26,398 nucleotides of DNA, taken from the NCBI GenBank assembly GCA_964416665.1, contig CAYQFA010000008.1, positions 1 to 26,398 on the forward strand, given 5' to 3'. Source of the stretch: JAKAGE01 sp964416665. GTDB lineage: Bacteria; Patescibacteriota; Minisyncoccia; UBA6257; 2-01-FULL-56-20. This document shows positions 15,483 through 23,255 of the stretch, piece by piece. Numbering within the stretch: the first letter of the stretch is position 1; each line of letters opens with the position of its first letter. A program made the position numbers and the translations under genes. The notes under the pieces are model-generated. The model was not told the DNA's origin. It made no database searches and worked only from the letters and a program-made list of their open reading frames with translations.

Positions 15483-17186
15483 TTAGGCAAGTTGATTCTG
15501 CCAACACTCTTTGCAAAGTATTTTCGGTGCAACGGCTTCGGAGTAGCATGTCGAGAACACGACGCCACATTGGTCGCACGTGCGATCGAATATTTTTCTG
15601 CGCGCGGCCCATAGGTGTACTTTTTCTTCGATGCGGCAGAAGGGACACTCGCGCGGCAACGGGAAATTCCTGCCTTTCAAAAACTGCAACTCCGCCGGTG
15701 CGATCTTAAAACCCTTGTTACATTGCGTACAACCAACGACCTCCTGTAGAATTTTCTCGTCAACATCTTTAATGTGATCCGGCAATGCGGACGGCGGCAT
15801 CGTTATCGCATGCTTCGGCGCCTCATCAGCACGCCACACAAGACCCCTCGCCTCTGCCGCATCCTCCGCAAGCGGAAAAAAATCGTTCGCCAAAGTGACA
15901 TTATAGGGAAACGGCGAAAGCTCTATTGGAAAAAACTCGCCATAAACATAGGCGTTTCCGACAGAATCAGTGAACGGCAGCGTATTCATCTGCTCAATGA
16001 TCCGCGCCCGTAAGGCCTTGTAATCACTTTCTGAATATCGCTTATTTAAAATACAGTACGGCGTCTTTTTCATTGAGACACAGCCAAATTGATGTAGTCC
16101 GCCATAGCCAAGCTTGGAATATTCGCAGTCCAGCGCATCGAGACCTCCCTCTTGGCAAAACCGCAAATTCGACGCGTTCTCGCCAACATTGCACCCCTCA
16201 TAACACAGTGTCGCGTTATTGCCCCAACTTGTCGTATCGTAGCAATCGCGCACGGGACCGGCATACATCATCATAATAAAACGGCAGTCCTGCGAATCAA
16301 GCACCTCGAATGAATCTTTGACGTTTTTGGACTCGAAAATATTATTCCCCGTGCAGTTCACTGAAAAGTCCATGAACGTCGGCCGTGGCGGCAACGTCGC
16401 CCAATTTTCCTCCGCACGCCGCTTCGCCTCTTGATAGCGTGCATACGATCCCAGATCCCACCGCTCGAGTTCTTTGAAATATTCCTCCTTTGTGTAGGGT
16501 TTGTTAAAAATATAATATTTTTTGTTTTTCAGATTTGCCGAACCGAAGCAATTTTGGCAGTTGTCGCAGTCCTTCAAAAATGCGCAGTCGAGCGACTCGG
16601 TGACCTGGCTTCGCAGGCCGGCACAGCCATTGCACTTGAAAGCGTGCATTGAGTCGTAGCAAAACTCCGACTGGATAATAAGAGAACAATCAACAACGTT
16701 CTTGTTCTTTATGAGATAATAACCATAGAGCGCGTCCTCATTGAAGTCGGCGTGAAAAATAAGGTAGGAATTTTTCACATGGCCCGCCAGATTGATGTAT
16801 GGCGAGTTGACGTTCGTGGTGTCTACCGAAAGCCCAAGCAGCGGCACCGACCGCCATAACTCCTTGAACTGTTCGAAAAACGACCGGCTGAAGTCATAAT
16901 CGCGACCATACTCCAGCGGATCCCACTGGTCAGACCACCAACACGTTTGGCAATAAACTTTATACGGCAGATCCGCGCGATAAACAGAAATGACATCGTT
17001 GTGGCACAGGCCGCACATACGATGATAGAGGTGGGAAACGTTTAAAAACGCGAGGCGACGCTGCAGACGACAATCGGGGCAGAACGTAGGCGATGGAACT
17101 TGGAGCTTCTTGTAATAATCAAAATCTTCGGGCTCAATCGCGAATCCGGCACTGCAATTCTGACAGGTCTTAATCTCTGTATTCAT
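15483..17186 (-). CDS. Cysteine-rich multi-zinc-ribbon protein, paralogue P3
   Basis: A 567-aa family member. The ATG at 17186 is favoured because it forms an ATGA overlap with the stop of the 90-aa gene, and the first ribbon begins seven residues later (C8, C11, C36, C39). The second ribbon is complete (C58, C61, C79, C82). The ladder blocks end with YYIFNKPYTKEEY and YCILNKRYSESDY, then YGEFFPIELSPFPYN. The second x24 ribbon has CTQC and CPFC. P3 alone ends in a compact CxxC-x17-CxxC ribbon (CDQC ... CKEC); the other four have an insertion there with extra His and Cys. Translation is probably coupled to the two-span 90-aa membrane protein, suggesting that they work together. Confidence 0.88.
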   Translation of the reverse strand: MNTEIKTCQNCSAGFAIEPEDFDYYKKLQVPSPTFCPDCRLQRRLAFLNVSHLYHRMCGLCHNDVISVYRADLPYKVYCQTCWWSDQWDPLEYGRDYDFSRSFFEQFKELWRSVPLLGLSVDTTNVNSPYINLAGHVKNSYLIFHADFNEDALYGYYLIKNKNVVDCSLIIQSEFCYDSMHAFKCNGCAGLRSQVTESLDCAFLKDCDNCQNCFGSANLKNKKYYIFNKPYTKEEYFKELERWDLGSYARYQEAKRRAEENWATLPPRPTFMDFSVNCTGNNIFESKNVKDSFEVLDSQDCRFIMMMYAGPVRDCYDTTSWGNNATLCYEGCNVGENASNLRFCQEGGLDALDCEYSKLGYGGLHQFGCVSMKKTPYCILNKRYSESDYKALRARIIEQMNTLPFTDSVGNAYVYGEFFPIELSPFPYNVTLANDFFPLAEDAAEARGLVWRADEAPKHAITMPPSALPDHIKDVDEKILQEVVGCTQCNKGFKIAPAELQFLKGRNFPLPRECPFCRIEEKVHLWAARRKIFDRTCDQCGVVFSTCYSEAVAPKILCKECWQNQLA

Positions 17187-17455
17187 CGTGCAATGAAAAA
17201 ACGTTTGATCCACCATCGCTTAATGATCGGCAATGATTGCGTGGAAAGGAAATAGCCAATCGCAGGAATGAGTGCGCTCAGAAGATAATTCGCGATGCCG
17301 ATCGCGCCCATAACAAGCGAGGCAATAATGTAAGTTATGATGGTGATCGAAAGGATGCGAAATCCGCTCCGTTCCCATGCCTTGTCCGCCTCAACGCGGC
17401 GATTACGCTCTTTTATTGCCGCGATTTCACCCGCTAATTTTTGCGATTCATCCAT
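17183..17455 (-). CDS. Small two-span membrane protein between P4 and P3
   Basis: A 90-aa protein of no recognised family. Residues 1-28 are charged and helical (Glu/Lys/Arg-rich), then two hydrophobic helices lie at about 32-52 and 55-73, and the C-terminus is basic (KRWWIKRFF). This predicts both ends in the cytoplasm. It lies 57 nt after P4, and its TGA overlaps the P3 ATG in an ATGA, a strong sign of a real, co-translated gene. It could tether the soluble zinc-ribbon proteins or the ATPase to the membrane, but that is inferred only from position. Confidence 0.75.
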   Translation of the reverse strand: MDESQKLAGEIAAIKERNRRVEADKAWERSGFRILSITIITYIIASLVMGAIGIANYLLSALIPAIGYFLSTQSLPIIKRWWIKRFFIAR

Positions 17456-17512
17456 ATCTTTGGCTTCATTCTACTCCCCCGACCTGACTTTCGGCAATTC
17501 TTTATATAGCCA

Positions 17513-19297
17513 CTATGAGACTTCCGCCTGATAACACTGCTCGCAGTACACCGTCTCCGATCGCTCCGAGGCGTACGAAGTCCTAAAGGTATTGGAGCAT
17601 GGTCCATCTCCGTGAAAATGTTTGGCACTGTTGACATAGCCTTGTTTAGTCACAACGCTGTTCCCTTTACAGTCGCACGCACGATCCCATAGTTTAAACG
17701 GATTACGCTGGGCGAGACGGCTATAGTGTCGGCAGTTGGGACACAGTCGCGGCAAAGCAAGACGATATTGCCGATAAAAATCCAATTCCGCGGGAATGAT
17801 CTTAAATGCATTTGTGCATTGATGTTCGCACCTTCCTTTATGCAAACATCCAATTGTTTGGTTGATGATGTCATCTCCCGTATCCTTGATGTGATCAGAA
17901 ATGTCATTAGCATCAAGCGTGATCGTGTAATCTTTTTCCTTGAGCGTTTTCCAGATAAATCCTCCCGCTCGCGCTTCTGATTCTGTAATGGGCCCATATT
18001 CCTGCGCAATTGTCTCATTATAGGAGAATGGCGAGATTTCCTGCGGAAAAAACTCTCCATAGCCATAGACGCATCCGCGCTGATCGCGATATTGCACAGC
18101 GTTCATATGCTCGATGATCCGGAGCACCATTTTTTCATACTCCTCCCTGGAATATTGCTTATTGAAAATACAATATTGCTTATTCCGAAGCCCGACGCAC
18201 CCGAACAGATGCGATGAAGACTGACAATAATAGGAATAACGGACATCATGGCACTTATGGACGCAGACGGTTGCGATATAACGCGCGCCCTCGATACCCG
18301 AATCAACTCCTTCGTAAATCAGGTCTGCGTTGCCGCCGAGCCCATAGCCATCATAAGCGTTTCTTTGACGGACGACATGAATGGCATATTTGGAATCTTC
18401 GACGCTGCCATAGACATCAAAGCATTCCTTGCAATTTTTCGCGTCCATTATCATATCACCCGTCGAATTCACCGATCGTAAAATGCTGGCGAAGCGATGC
18501 GGGAATTTTTTCGAGAACGCCTCATACCGTTCCTTGAATGCCGTGAGTTTTTTATAGCTACCGAAATCATATTCCGACTTGGCAATCTCTTTTTTATACT
18601 CCTCTTTGCTATAGGGCTTATTGAAAATACAATACGATTTACTGCGCAAATTCACGCAACCGATTGAATCGTTCACGTTTACGCAATCGTTTAAAAATTT
18701 TGCATTGATGGATGAATCGCTGTTATACGCAAAAAATACTTTACTCATGCTATCGCACAGCGTATTTTCATAACACTGCGAAGCCTTTGAGGTGTTATAA
18801 AGATCCATGGAATCCTTGTCTTCAACGGCACCGGCGGCATAAAAGACATTTTCATTGATAAAAGAGGCAAAAATGAGGTAACAATCCTTACAGTCGGCAC
18901 TATGGTTGCCATATTCCGTACGCACCACATTCGTATTCGCAAGATTCGGCAATGGTGCGGCACGCAATAACTCCTGAAATTGCGTAAAGAACGGCTTAGA
19001 AAAATCATAGTCGCGGCCGGATACAAGCTGATCCCATTGGTCGCTCCACCAATAATCGCGGTCATAAATTATCACCTTGCTCTCGGGTGAAAACATAGTA
19101 AGAATATGCCTACCGGTCGCGGCGCAAACGGCACGGTAGAACGTTCTTTCGTTCCGCCACACCATCCGCCGCTGCTTGCGGCACTCCGGGCAGAAGGTCG
19201 GGGGCGGGACGGCGATCTTTGCATAGAACGCAAAATCATCCGGCTCGATGGTGAATAACGTTTTACAGTTCTGACACGTGCGATTTTCGGCGTCCAT
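17513..19297 (-). CDS. Cysteine-rich multi-zinc-ribbon protein, paralogue P4
   Basis: A 594-aa family member. The ATG at 19297 puts the first ribbon at C8, C11, C36 and C39 and lies 2 nt after the P5 stop; the nine residues upstream in frame overlap P5 and are not conserved. The second ribbon has lost three of four ligands while keeping the x17 spacing (C58 kept, T61, D79, Y82). Two ladder blocks end in YCIFNKPYSKEEY and YCIFNKQYSREEY, followed by YGYGEFFPQEISPFSYN. The second x24 ribbon is preceded by extra cysteines (CLHKGRCEHQC), a feature shared with P5. The end reads YCEQCYQAEVS. Together these suggest that P4 and P5 are sister copies. Confidence 0.88.
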   Translation of the reverse strand: MDAENRTCQNCKTLFTIEPDDFAFYAKIAVPPPTFCPECRKQRRMVWRNERTFYRAVCAATGRHILTMFSPESKVIIYDRDYWWSDQWDQLVSGRDYDFSKPFFTQFQELLRAAPLPNLANTNVVRTEYGNHSADCKDCYLIFASFINENVFYAAGAVEDKDSMDLYNTSKASQCYENTLCDSMSKVFFAYNSDSSINAKFLNDCVNVNDSIGCVNLRSKSYCIFNKPYSKEEYKKEIAKSEYDFGSYKKLTAFKERYEAFSKKFPHRFASILRSVNSTGDMIMDAKNCKECFDVYGSVEDSKYAIHVVRQRNAYDGYGLGGNADLIYEGVDSGIEGARYIATVCVHKCHDVRYSYYCQSSSHLFGCVGLRNKQYCIFNKQYSREEYEKMVLRIIEHMNAVQYRDQRGCVYGYGEFFPQEISPFSYNETIAQEYGPITESEARAGGFIWKTLKEKDYTITLDANDISDHIKDTGDDIINQTIGCLHKGRCEHQCTNAFKIIPAELDFYRQYRLALPRLCPNCRHYSRLAQRNPFKLWDRACDCKGNSVVTKQGYVNSAKHFHGDGPCSNTFRTSYASERSETVYCEQCYQAEVS

Positions 19298-19299
19298 AG

Positions 19300-21051
19300 T
19301 TATGATATTTCTTTTTGATAGCACTGCTCGCAGTAGACGACTTCCGGACGACCCGGCGCATAAGGCGTCTCGAACTCGTTATGGCACGGCACGGCGGAGT
19401 GCTCATGTCCCATCTGATCGCACATGCACGCGCGGCGCCATAATTGCACGTTGAGCGGGTTCCGATATCTTGCCCTTCCATAATGTCGGCAATTCGGACA
19501 AAGCCGCGGGAGCGGAACGTTCATGCGCCGATAGAATTGCAGTTCCGATTCCAGGATCTTGAACGCTATGGTACATGGATCACCGCATGATCCGGCATGA
19601 AGACACCCGATGGTCTCTTGGACAATGGAATCGGGAATCTCGTGTATATCGTCCGGAAGGTCTGACGGCGTTTTTGAGGAACGATAGTCCCGAGTTTCCG
19701 GAGCTCGCCATGGAAATCCGTTCTTCACGATCTCCTGCTCGCCCATCGGATAATATTCATCCGCAACCGATCCGTTATAAGGGAAGGGGCTCAATTCCGG
19801 CGGAAAAAATTCCCCAAAGCCGTAGACCCGCCCCAAGGAATCGACGTACGACATTTCGTCCATATGGGCGATGATCTTTTTAACCAATGATTCATACTCA
19901 TCCTTCGCATACGCTTTGTTCAAAATATGGTACTGTTTTTTCCGCAGCCCCACGCAACCGAATATATTCTGCGAAGTCCTGCAATAATCGCAATATGTTG
20001 CATCGCGTATTTCCTCAAAGGTATTGGTGGAAAATCGGATGAGCGAGTCTTTATAACCGACATTCACGCCGTCATACAATAGTTCCGCCCCGTTCCCTAC
20101 TCCATAAAAATCAGCGGAGTCCTTTATTTCGAAAGCCCGTATACCATAGCTCACATTTTCCAATTTTTCTCCCGTAAAACATTGCCGGGCATTTTTGGCA
20201 TCGATCAAATTATTTCCCGTAGAATGCGTCGTGTTAAAAAGATCTGCAAAGCGGTGGATGCTCTGTTGTCTCAATTTCTCATATTCCCGGATACAGGCGG
20301 TGAACATAGAATAATTTCCCAAACCAAGCTCGCGTAGTCTGTTCCTATACTCATCCTTTTTGAGCTGCTCGCCCCTGAACACAAACGATTTGTTACGCAA
20401 TCCTGAACCCATAAAACAGTCGGTGCATCCCCGACAGTCGTACAAAAACGCCGAGTCGATACAATCCTTACAGTCCGTCAAATGGATCGAACTCGAACAG
20501 TTTTGGCAATCCGAGCACTCATAACAAAGCTGTGAATTGTAGATATATGTACAATCGACGCTGTCCTGGCAACGCGTGATGCCGTGCGAGTAGGAAATAT
20601 TCTCCGAATACATCGTGGAAGGAGAAAGATAAATGTTCTTGCTGAGCCACGTGTAATTGGTATAAGGAGAATACTCGTTCTGAAATGCTTCGAGCGCCAT
20701 ACGCGGGACCTCTTTTAATAGGCGCGCGAACTGATCGAAAAATGGGACGCTGAAATCGTAGTCAATGCCGTATTGAGCAGCATCCCATTTATCGCTCCAC
20801 CAACACTCATTGCAATACACCACCACGTCGGCGGCAGGATGGTACATGGTAATAATGTCTTTATGACATAATCCGCACGTCCTTCGAAAAAGCAACCGCT
20901 CGTTGCGAAAGATCATTCGCCGCTGCATCCGGCACCTTGGACACCATGTCGGCGGCGGCACCTTTATCCGCTCGTAAAACAAAAAATCCTCGGCTTCAAT
21001 GAGGAACGAGGATTTGCACTGCGCGCAGGTTTTATTCTCCGCCGTCGTCAT
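19300..21051 (-). CDS. Cysteine-rich multi-zinc-ribbon protein, paralogue P5
   Basis: A 583-aa family member, first of the five in the operon. Both N-terminal ribbons are intact (C9, C12, C37, C40; C59, C62, C80, C83). The first ladder is long (CYECSDCQNCSSSIHLTDCK) and its closing block is altered to SFVFRGEQLKKDEY, without the usual Cys. The second ends YHILNKAYAKDEY. Then come GFGEFFPPELSPFPYN, CLHAGSCGDPC before the second x24 ribbon, and YCEQCYQKEIS at the end. The ATG at 21051 lies inside the 3' end of the 64-aa membrane gene (20-nt overlap), and P4 starts 2 nt after the stop. No export signal is present. Confidence 0.88.
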   Translation of the reverse strand: MTTAENKTCAQCKSSFLIEAEDFLFYERIKVPPPTWCPRCRMQRRMIFRNERLLFRRTCGLCHKDIITMYHPAADVVVYCNECWWSDKWDAAQYGIDYDFSVPFFDQFARLLKEVPRMALEAFQNEYSPYTNYTWLSKNIYLSPSTMYSENISYSHGITRCQDSVDCTYIYNSQLCYECSDCQNCSSSIHLTDCKDCIDSAFLYDCRGCTDCFMGSGLRNKSFVFRGEQLKKDEYRNRLRELGLGNYSMFTACIREYEKLRQQSIHRFADLFNTTHSTGNNLIDAKNARQCFTGEKLENVSYGIRAFEIKDSADFYGVGNGAELLYDGVNVGYKDSLIRFSTNTFEEIRDATYCDYCRTSQNIFGCVGLRKKQYHILNKAYAKDEYESLVKKIIAHMDEMSYVDSLGRVYGFGEFFPPELSPFPYNGSVADEYYPMGEQEIVKNGFPWRAPETRDYRSSKTPSDLPDDIHEIPDSIVQETIGCLHAGSCGDPCTIAFKILESELQFYRRMNVPLPRLCPNCRHYGRARYRNPLNVQLWRRACMCDQMGHEHSAVPCHNEFETPYAPGRPEVVYCEQCYQKEIS

Positions 21052-21226
21052 ATTTAAGCATCTTTTCCTTGATCTGTTGCTTAAGCTCGCTGTCGCTCAC
21101 GCCCTCCAACCGACAGACGACCTGCTCGAGCCTTTTTACGCGATTATGAAGATGAACGCTAAGCACCACAAGGTACGCGAGGACAATGACGACCGCTATA
21201 ATGACCCAAATTGGCACCAATACCAT
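21032..21226 (-). CDS. Small single-span membrane protein with coiled-coil tail
   Basis: A 64-aa protein: a hydrophobic helix at residues 2-26, then a heptad-like helix (HNRVKRLEQVVCRLEG) and a charged tail rich in Lys, Glu and Asp. The topology is probably N-out, C-in. It sits 7 nt after ATPase 2, and its 3' end overlaps P5 by 20 nt in another frame. Position, spacing and composition support a real gene despite its size. It lacks family resemblance. A tether or assembly factor for ATPase 2 is an inference. Confidence 0.7.
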   Translation of the reverse strand: MVLVPIWVIIAVVIVLAYLVVLSVHLHNRVKRLEQVVCRLEGVSDSELKQQIKEKMLKYDDGGE

Positions 21227-21233
21227 GACTTTA

Positions 21234-22715
21234 TTATATCAGTGGTTCGGGGGTCTGGTCAATACTCGCCGATCCCCCGCCTGTGGAAATCCCACCGCCT
21301 CCTCCGCCCGATCTTCCGCCCGTGATGATGCTTTTTTCCTGGGCACTGCGCAAGATGGTAGCCTCTTCCGCCTGAATAAGTTGCTTGGCGGCATCGGCGG
21401 AGATGGTATATTTCTCGCGCGACCGGGCAATTATCCTCTCCCGGAACGACGCGTGCGGCGCGGGCAACACCTTCAACGTCTCCGCGGAGAACGGATCGTA
21501 GCTTTCGCCGTCGATCATCATTTTGATATAAAACTCCTGCATGCCGAGATTGATCATGTCCTTCACGTGAAACACCGGTGCCATTTCCGGTTCTAAATGC
21601 ACCGCGTCCTCGCCGCCGACGCGGAAAATGATGATGCTTCCCACATTGCAGAGCACCGCCATCTGTACGCGCGGAATGAGCTGCCCCATATACTGGTGTG
21701 CGATCGTCAAACATAACGCATATTTGCGCGCCTCGGACAAAATATTCTCGAACGTTTCCGTGACAAGATTGTGGAACTCGTCGACGTAAAGATAAAAATC
21801 ATGGCGATCTTTTTCCGGCATTGACGCGCGAGCCATGCCGGCCTGTTTGATCTTCGTAATGAACATCGCTCCCAAAAACGACGCGTTCTCCTCGCCAAGC
21901 CGTCCCTTCGACAAATTGATGAAAATGAGCTTTTTCTGGTTCATCAGCTCCTCCAGATTGATCTTGTTCTCTTTCTGCCCGAAAATATTGCGCAATAACG
22001 GATCGGATAAGAACTGCCCCAACTTGTTCACGAGCGGGATGATGGCATCCGTGTCGAATTTCTCCGACCAGTCGGCGAACTCGATCGCCCAAAAACGCTT
22101 CACCATGTCGTCCTCGATGTACTCGACCACCTTCTGGCGATAGTTGCGGTCGGTGAGCATCGAGATCATGCCGCGCATCGTGGCGTGCGGATAGTCGAGC
22201 AGCGCGAGCACGGTAAAGCGGAACACGTGCTCAAGGCGCGGCGTCCAGTTCGCGCCAAACTGCTTTTCCATGACCTCGATCAACCCCTGCGCAAGTTGGT
22301 GCTTGAACGCCGGATCGATGTTCTGTAGTGGATTGAACGATGCCGGATGTTCCATGTCCGTGGGATCGATAATGACGACGTCCTCAATGCGATTTTCGGG
22401 GATAAAGTCCATGATCGCATCGATCACGTCGCCGTGCGGATCCAGAAGGCACAGGCCATACCCATAAGCGATGTCCTGACGGATCAATAATTCCAACGCT
22501 TTGGATTTTCCAACGCCGCTCTTGCCGATGAGGTACAAATGCCGCCGACGGTCAACGCGCTTGATGCCAAAAACAAAACGCTTCTCCTCGAGCGCCGCGA
22601 CATAATTCGTACGGCCAAGGAACGAAACTTCCGCCGGATCGATCTGTCCGTAGATCGGCAGTTCCGGCGGCGGCGGCGCATATTTTATTATCTGTATCTT
22701 TCCTGCTTTTGGCAT
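21234..22715 (-). CDS. TraG/VirD4-like conjugation-type ATPase (ATPase 2)
   Basis: A 493-aa P-loop ATPase, clearly paralogous to ATPase 1. Walker A is GKSGVGKS (64-71), DPHGD at 92-96, NLSKGRLGEENASFLGA at about 267-283, Walker B FYLYVDEFHNL (D312, E313), and AHQY follows. It has no membrane helix and no zinc ribbon; the tail is a short Gly/Ser run. The N-terminus begins with a Pro-rich APPPPELPIYG segment. In related ATPases such a segment joins an upstream membrane-anchored domain, and here that part seems to be supplied by the separate 449-aa gene. Spacing is 20 nt after the HEPN-like gene and 7 nt before the 64-aa gene. Expected role: membrane-associated hexameric motor for macromolecule transfer; substrate unknown. 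Confidence 0.9.
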   Translation of the reverse strand: MPKAGKIQIIKYAPPPPELPIYGQIDPAEVSFLGRTNYVAALEEKRFVFGIKRVDRRRHLYLIGKSGVGKSKALELLIRQDIAYGYGLCLLDPHGDVIDAIMDFIPENRIEDVVIIDPTDMEHPASFNPLQNIDPAFKHQLAQGLIEVMEKQFGANWTPRLEHVFRFTVLALLDYPHATMRGMISMLTDRNYRQKVVEYIEDDMVKRFWAIEFADWSEKFDTDAIIPLVNKLGQFLSDPLLRNIFGQKENKINLEELMNQKKLIFINLSKGRLGEENASFLGAMFITKIKQAGMARASMPEKDRHDFYLYVDEFHNLVTETFENILSEARKYALCLTIAHQYMGQLIPRVQMAVLCNVGSIIIFRVGGEDAVHLEPEMAPVFHVKDMINLGMQEFYIKMMIDGESYDPFSAETLKVLPAPHASFRERIIARSREKYTISADAAKQLIQAEEATILRSAQEKSIITGGRSGGGGGGISTGGGSASIDQTPEPLI

Positions 22716-22735
22716 GATGCGTGGTTTAGTTGCCC

Positions 22736-23254
22736 TTAATCTATCACTTCCATTTCCTTAAGAAACGCCTCGTAGTCATCCATCGTTCGCTGGGCATCGG
22801 GCGGTGAGACCGCGAACCCGGGCGTGTGCACAAGATCGTTTCGTAAGCGGTGCGCCCGCCAAATGCGGTTCATACTTTTGATTTCGCTCTGATCAAGATT
22901 TGAAAGCCGGTCGGCAAGATGTTCGCCCGGAATCTGCATCCCTTTGAGCGCCGTATCAACCAGCGCATCGGCCTCGATGATCGCAAGCCGCGACGATTCG
23001 GCGCTACCGAGCGCGAACTTGCTTTCAATGGCATGCCAGCGTTCCCGCAGGACGATATCGCGTATGGTAGGAACCCGCTTTCCATGTTCTCCCCCTGCGC
23101 CGTGGCCGCCACCCTTGAAATTCGGATGATAATGCCACGCCCTCAGCAGGGCATAAATAAATCCAACCAAAAGCAGGACGTCAATAACAATAAACAACAG
23201 TCTGACGACATAGTAAATAATGAAAACGTATTCCGGTATGGCGAGAGATTGCAT
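22736..23254 (-). CDS. Membrane-anchored helical protein with HEPN-like R-x4-H motif
   Basis: A 172-aa protein. Residues about 9-38 form one long or two short membrane helices, followed by a Gly/His-rich linker (48-58). The remaining 110 residues are an all-helical domain with Ala/Leu-rich helices and the motif AHRLRNDLVH, in which R138-N-D-L-V-H143 matches the R-N-x3-H consensus of HEPN domains. HEPN proteins are often RNases in toxin and defence systems, but inactive structural versions exist, and a six-residue motif alone does not prove the fold. The ATG at 23254 is one base from the upstream TAA. Conserved placement between two motor-related genes suggests a structural part of the ATPase complex as an alternative to a nuclease. 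Confidence 0.75.
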   Translation of the reverse strand: MQSLAIPEYVFIIYYVVRLLFIVIDVLLLVGFIYALLRAWHYHPNFKGGGHGAGGEHGKRVPTIRDIVLRERWHAIESKFALGSAESSRLAIIEADALVDTALKGMQIPGEHLADRLSNLDQSEIKSMNRIWRAHRLRNDLVHTPGFAVSPPDAQRTMDDYEAFLKEMEVID

Positions 23255-23255
23255 G

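Noticed and set aside
15476..15568. 31-residue N-terminal extension of P2, and similar short extensions of P3 and P4
   Set aside because: They overlap upstream genes or spacers and are not shared between paralogues. The starts used place the first ribbon 7-11 residues from the N-terminus in all five.
11706..21051. Tandem paralogues as an assembly duplication or mobile repeat array
   Set aside because: Apart from the 36-nt P1/P2 match, the genes show only motif-level similarity, have different spacers and are interrupted by unrelated small genes.
11706..21051. Enzyme assignment for the zinc-ribbon paralogues, such as a CoA-transferase (CaiB/BaiF) label
   Set aside because: No CoA-transferase or other catalytic motif is visible. 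The conserved positions are Cys pairs and aromatic/Asp blocks, so any enzyme name would be unsupported.
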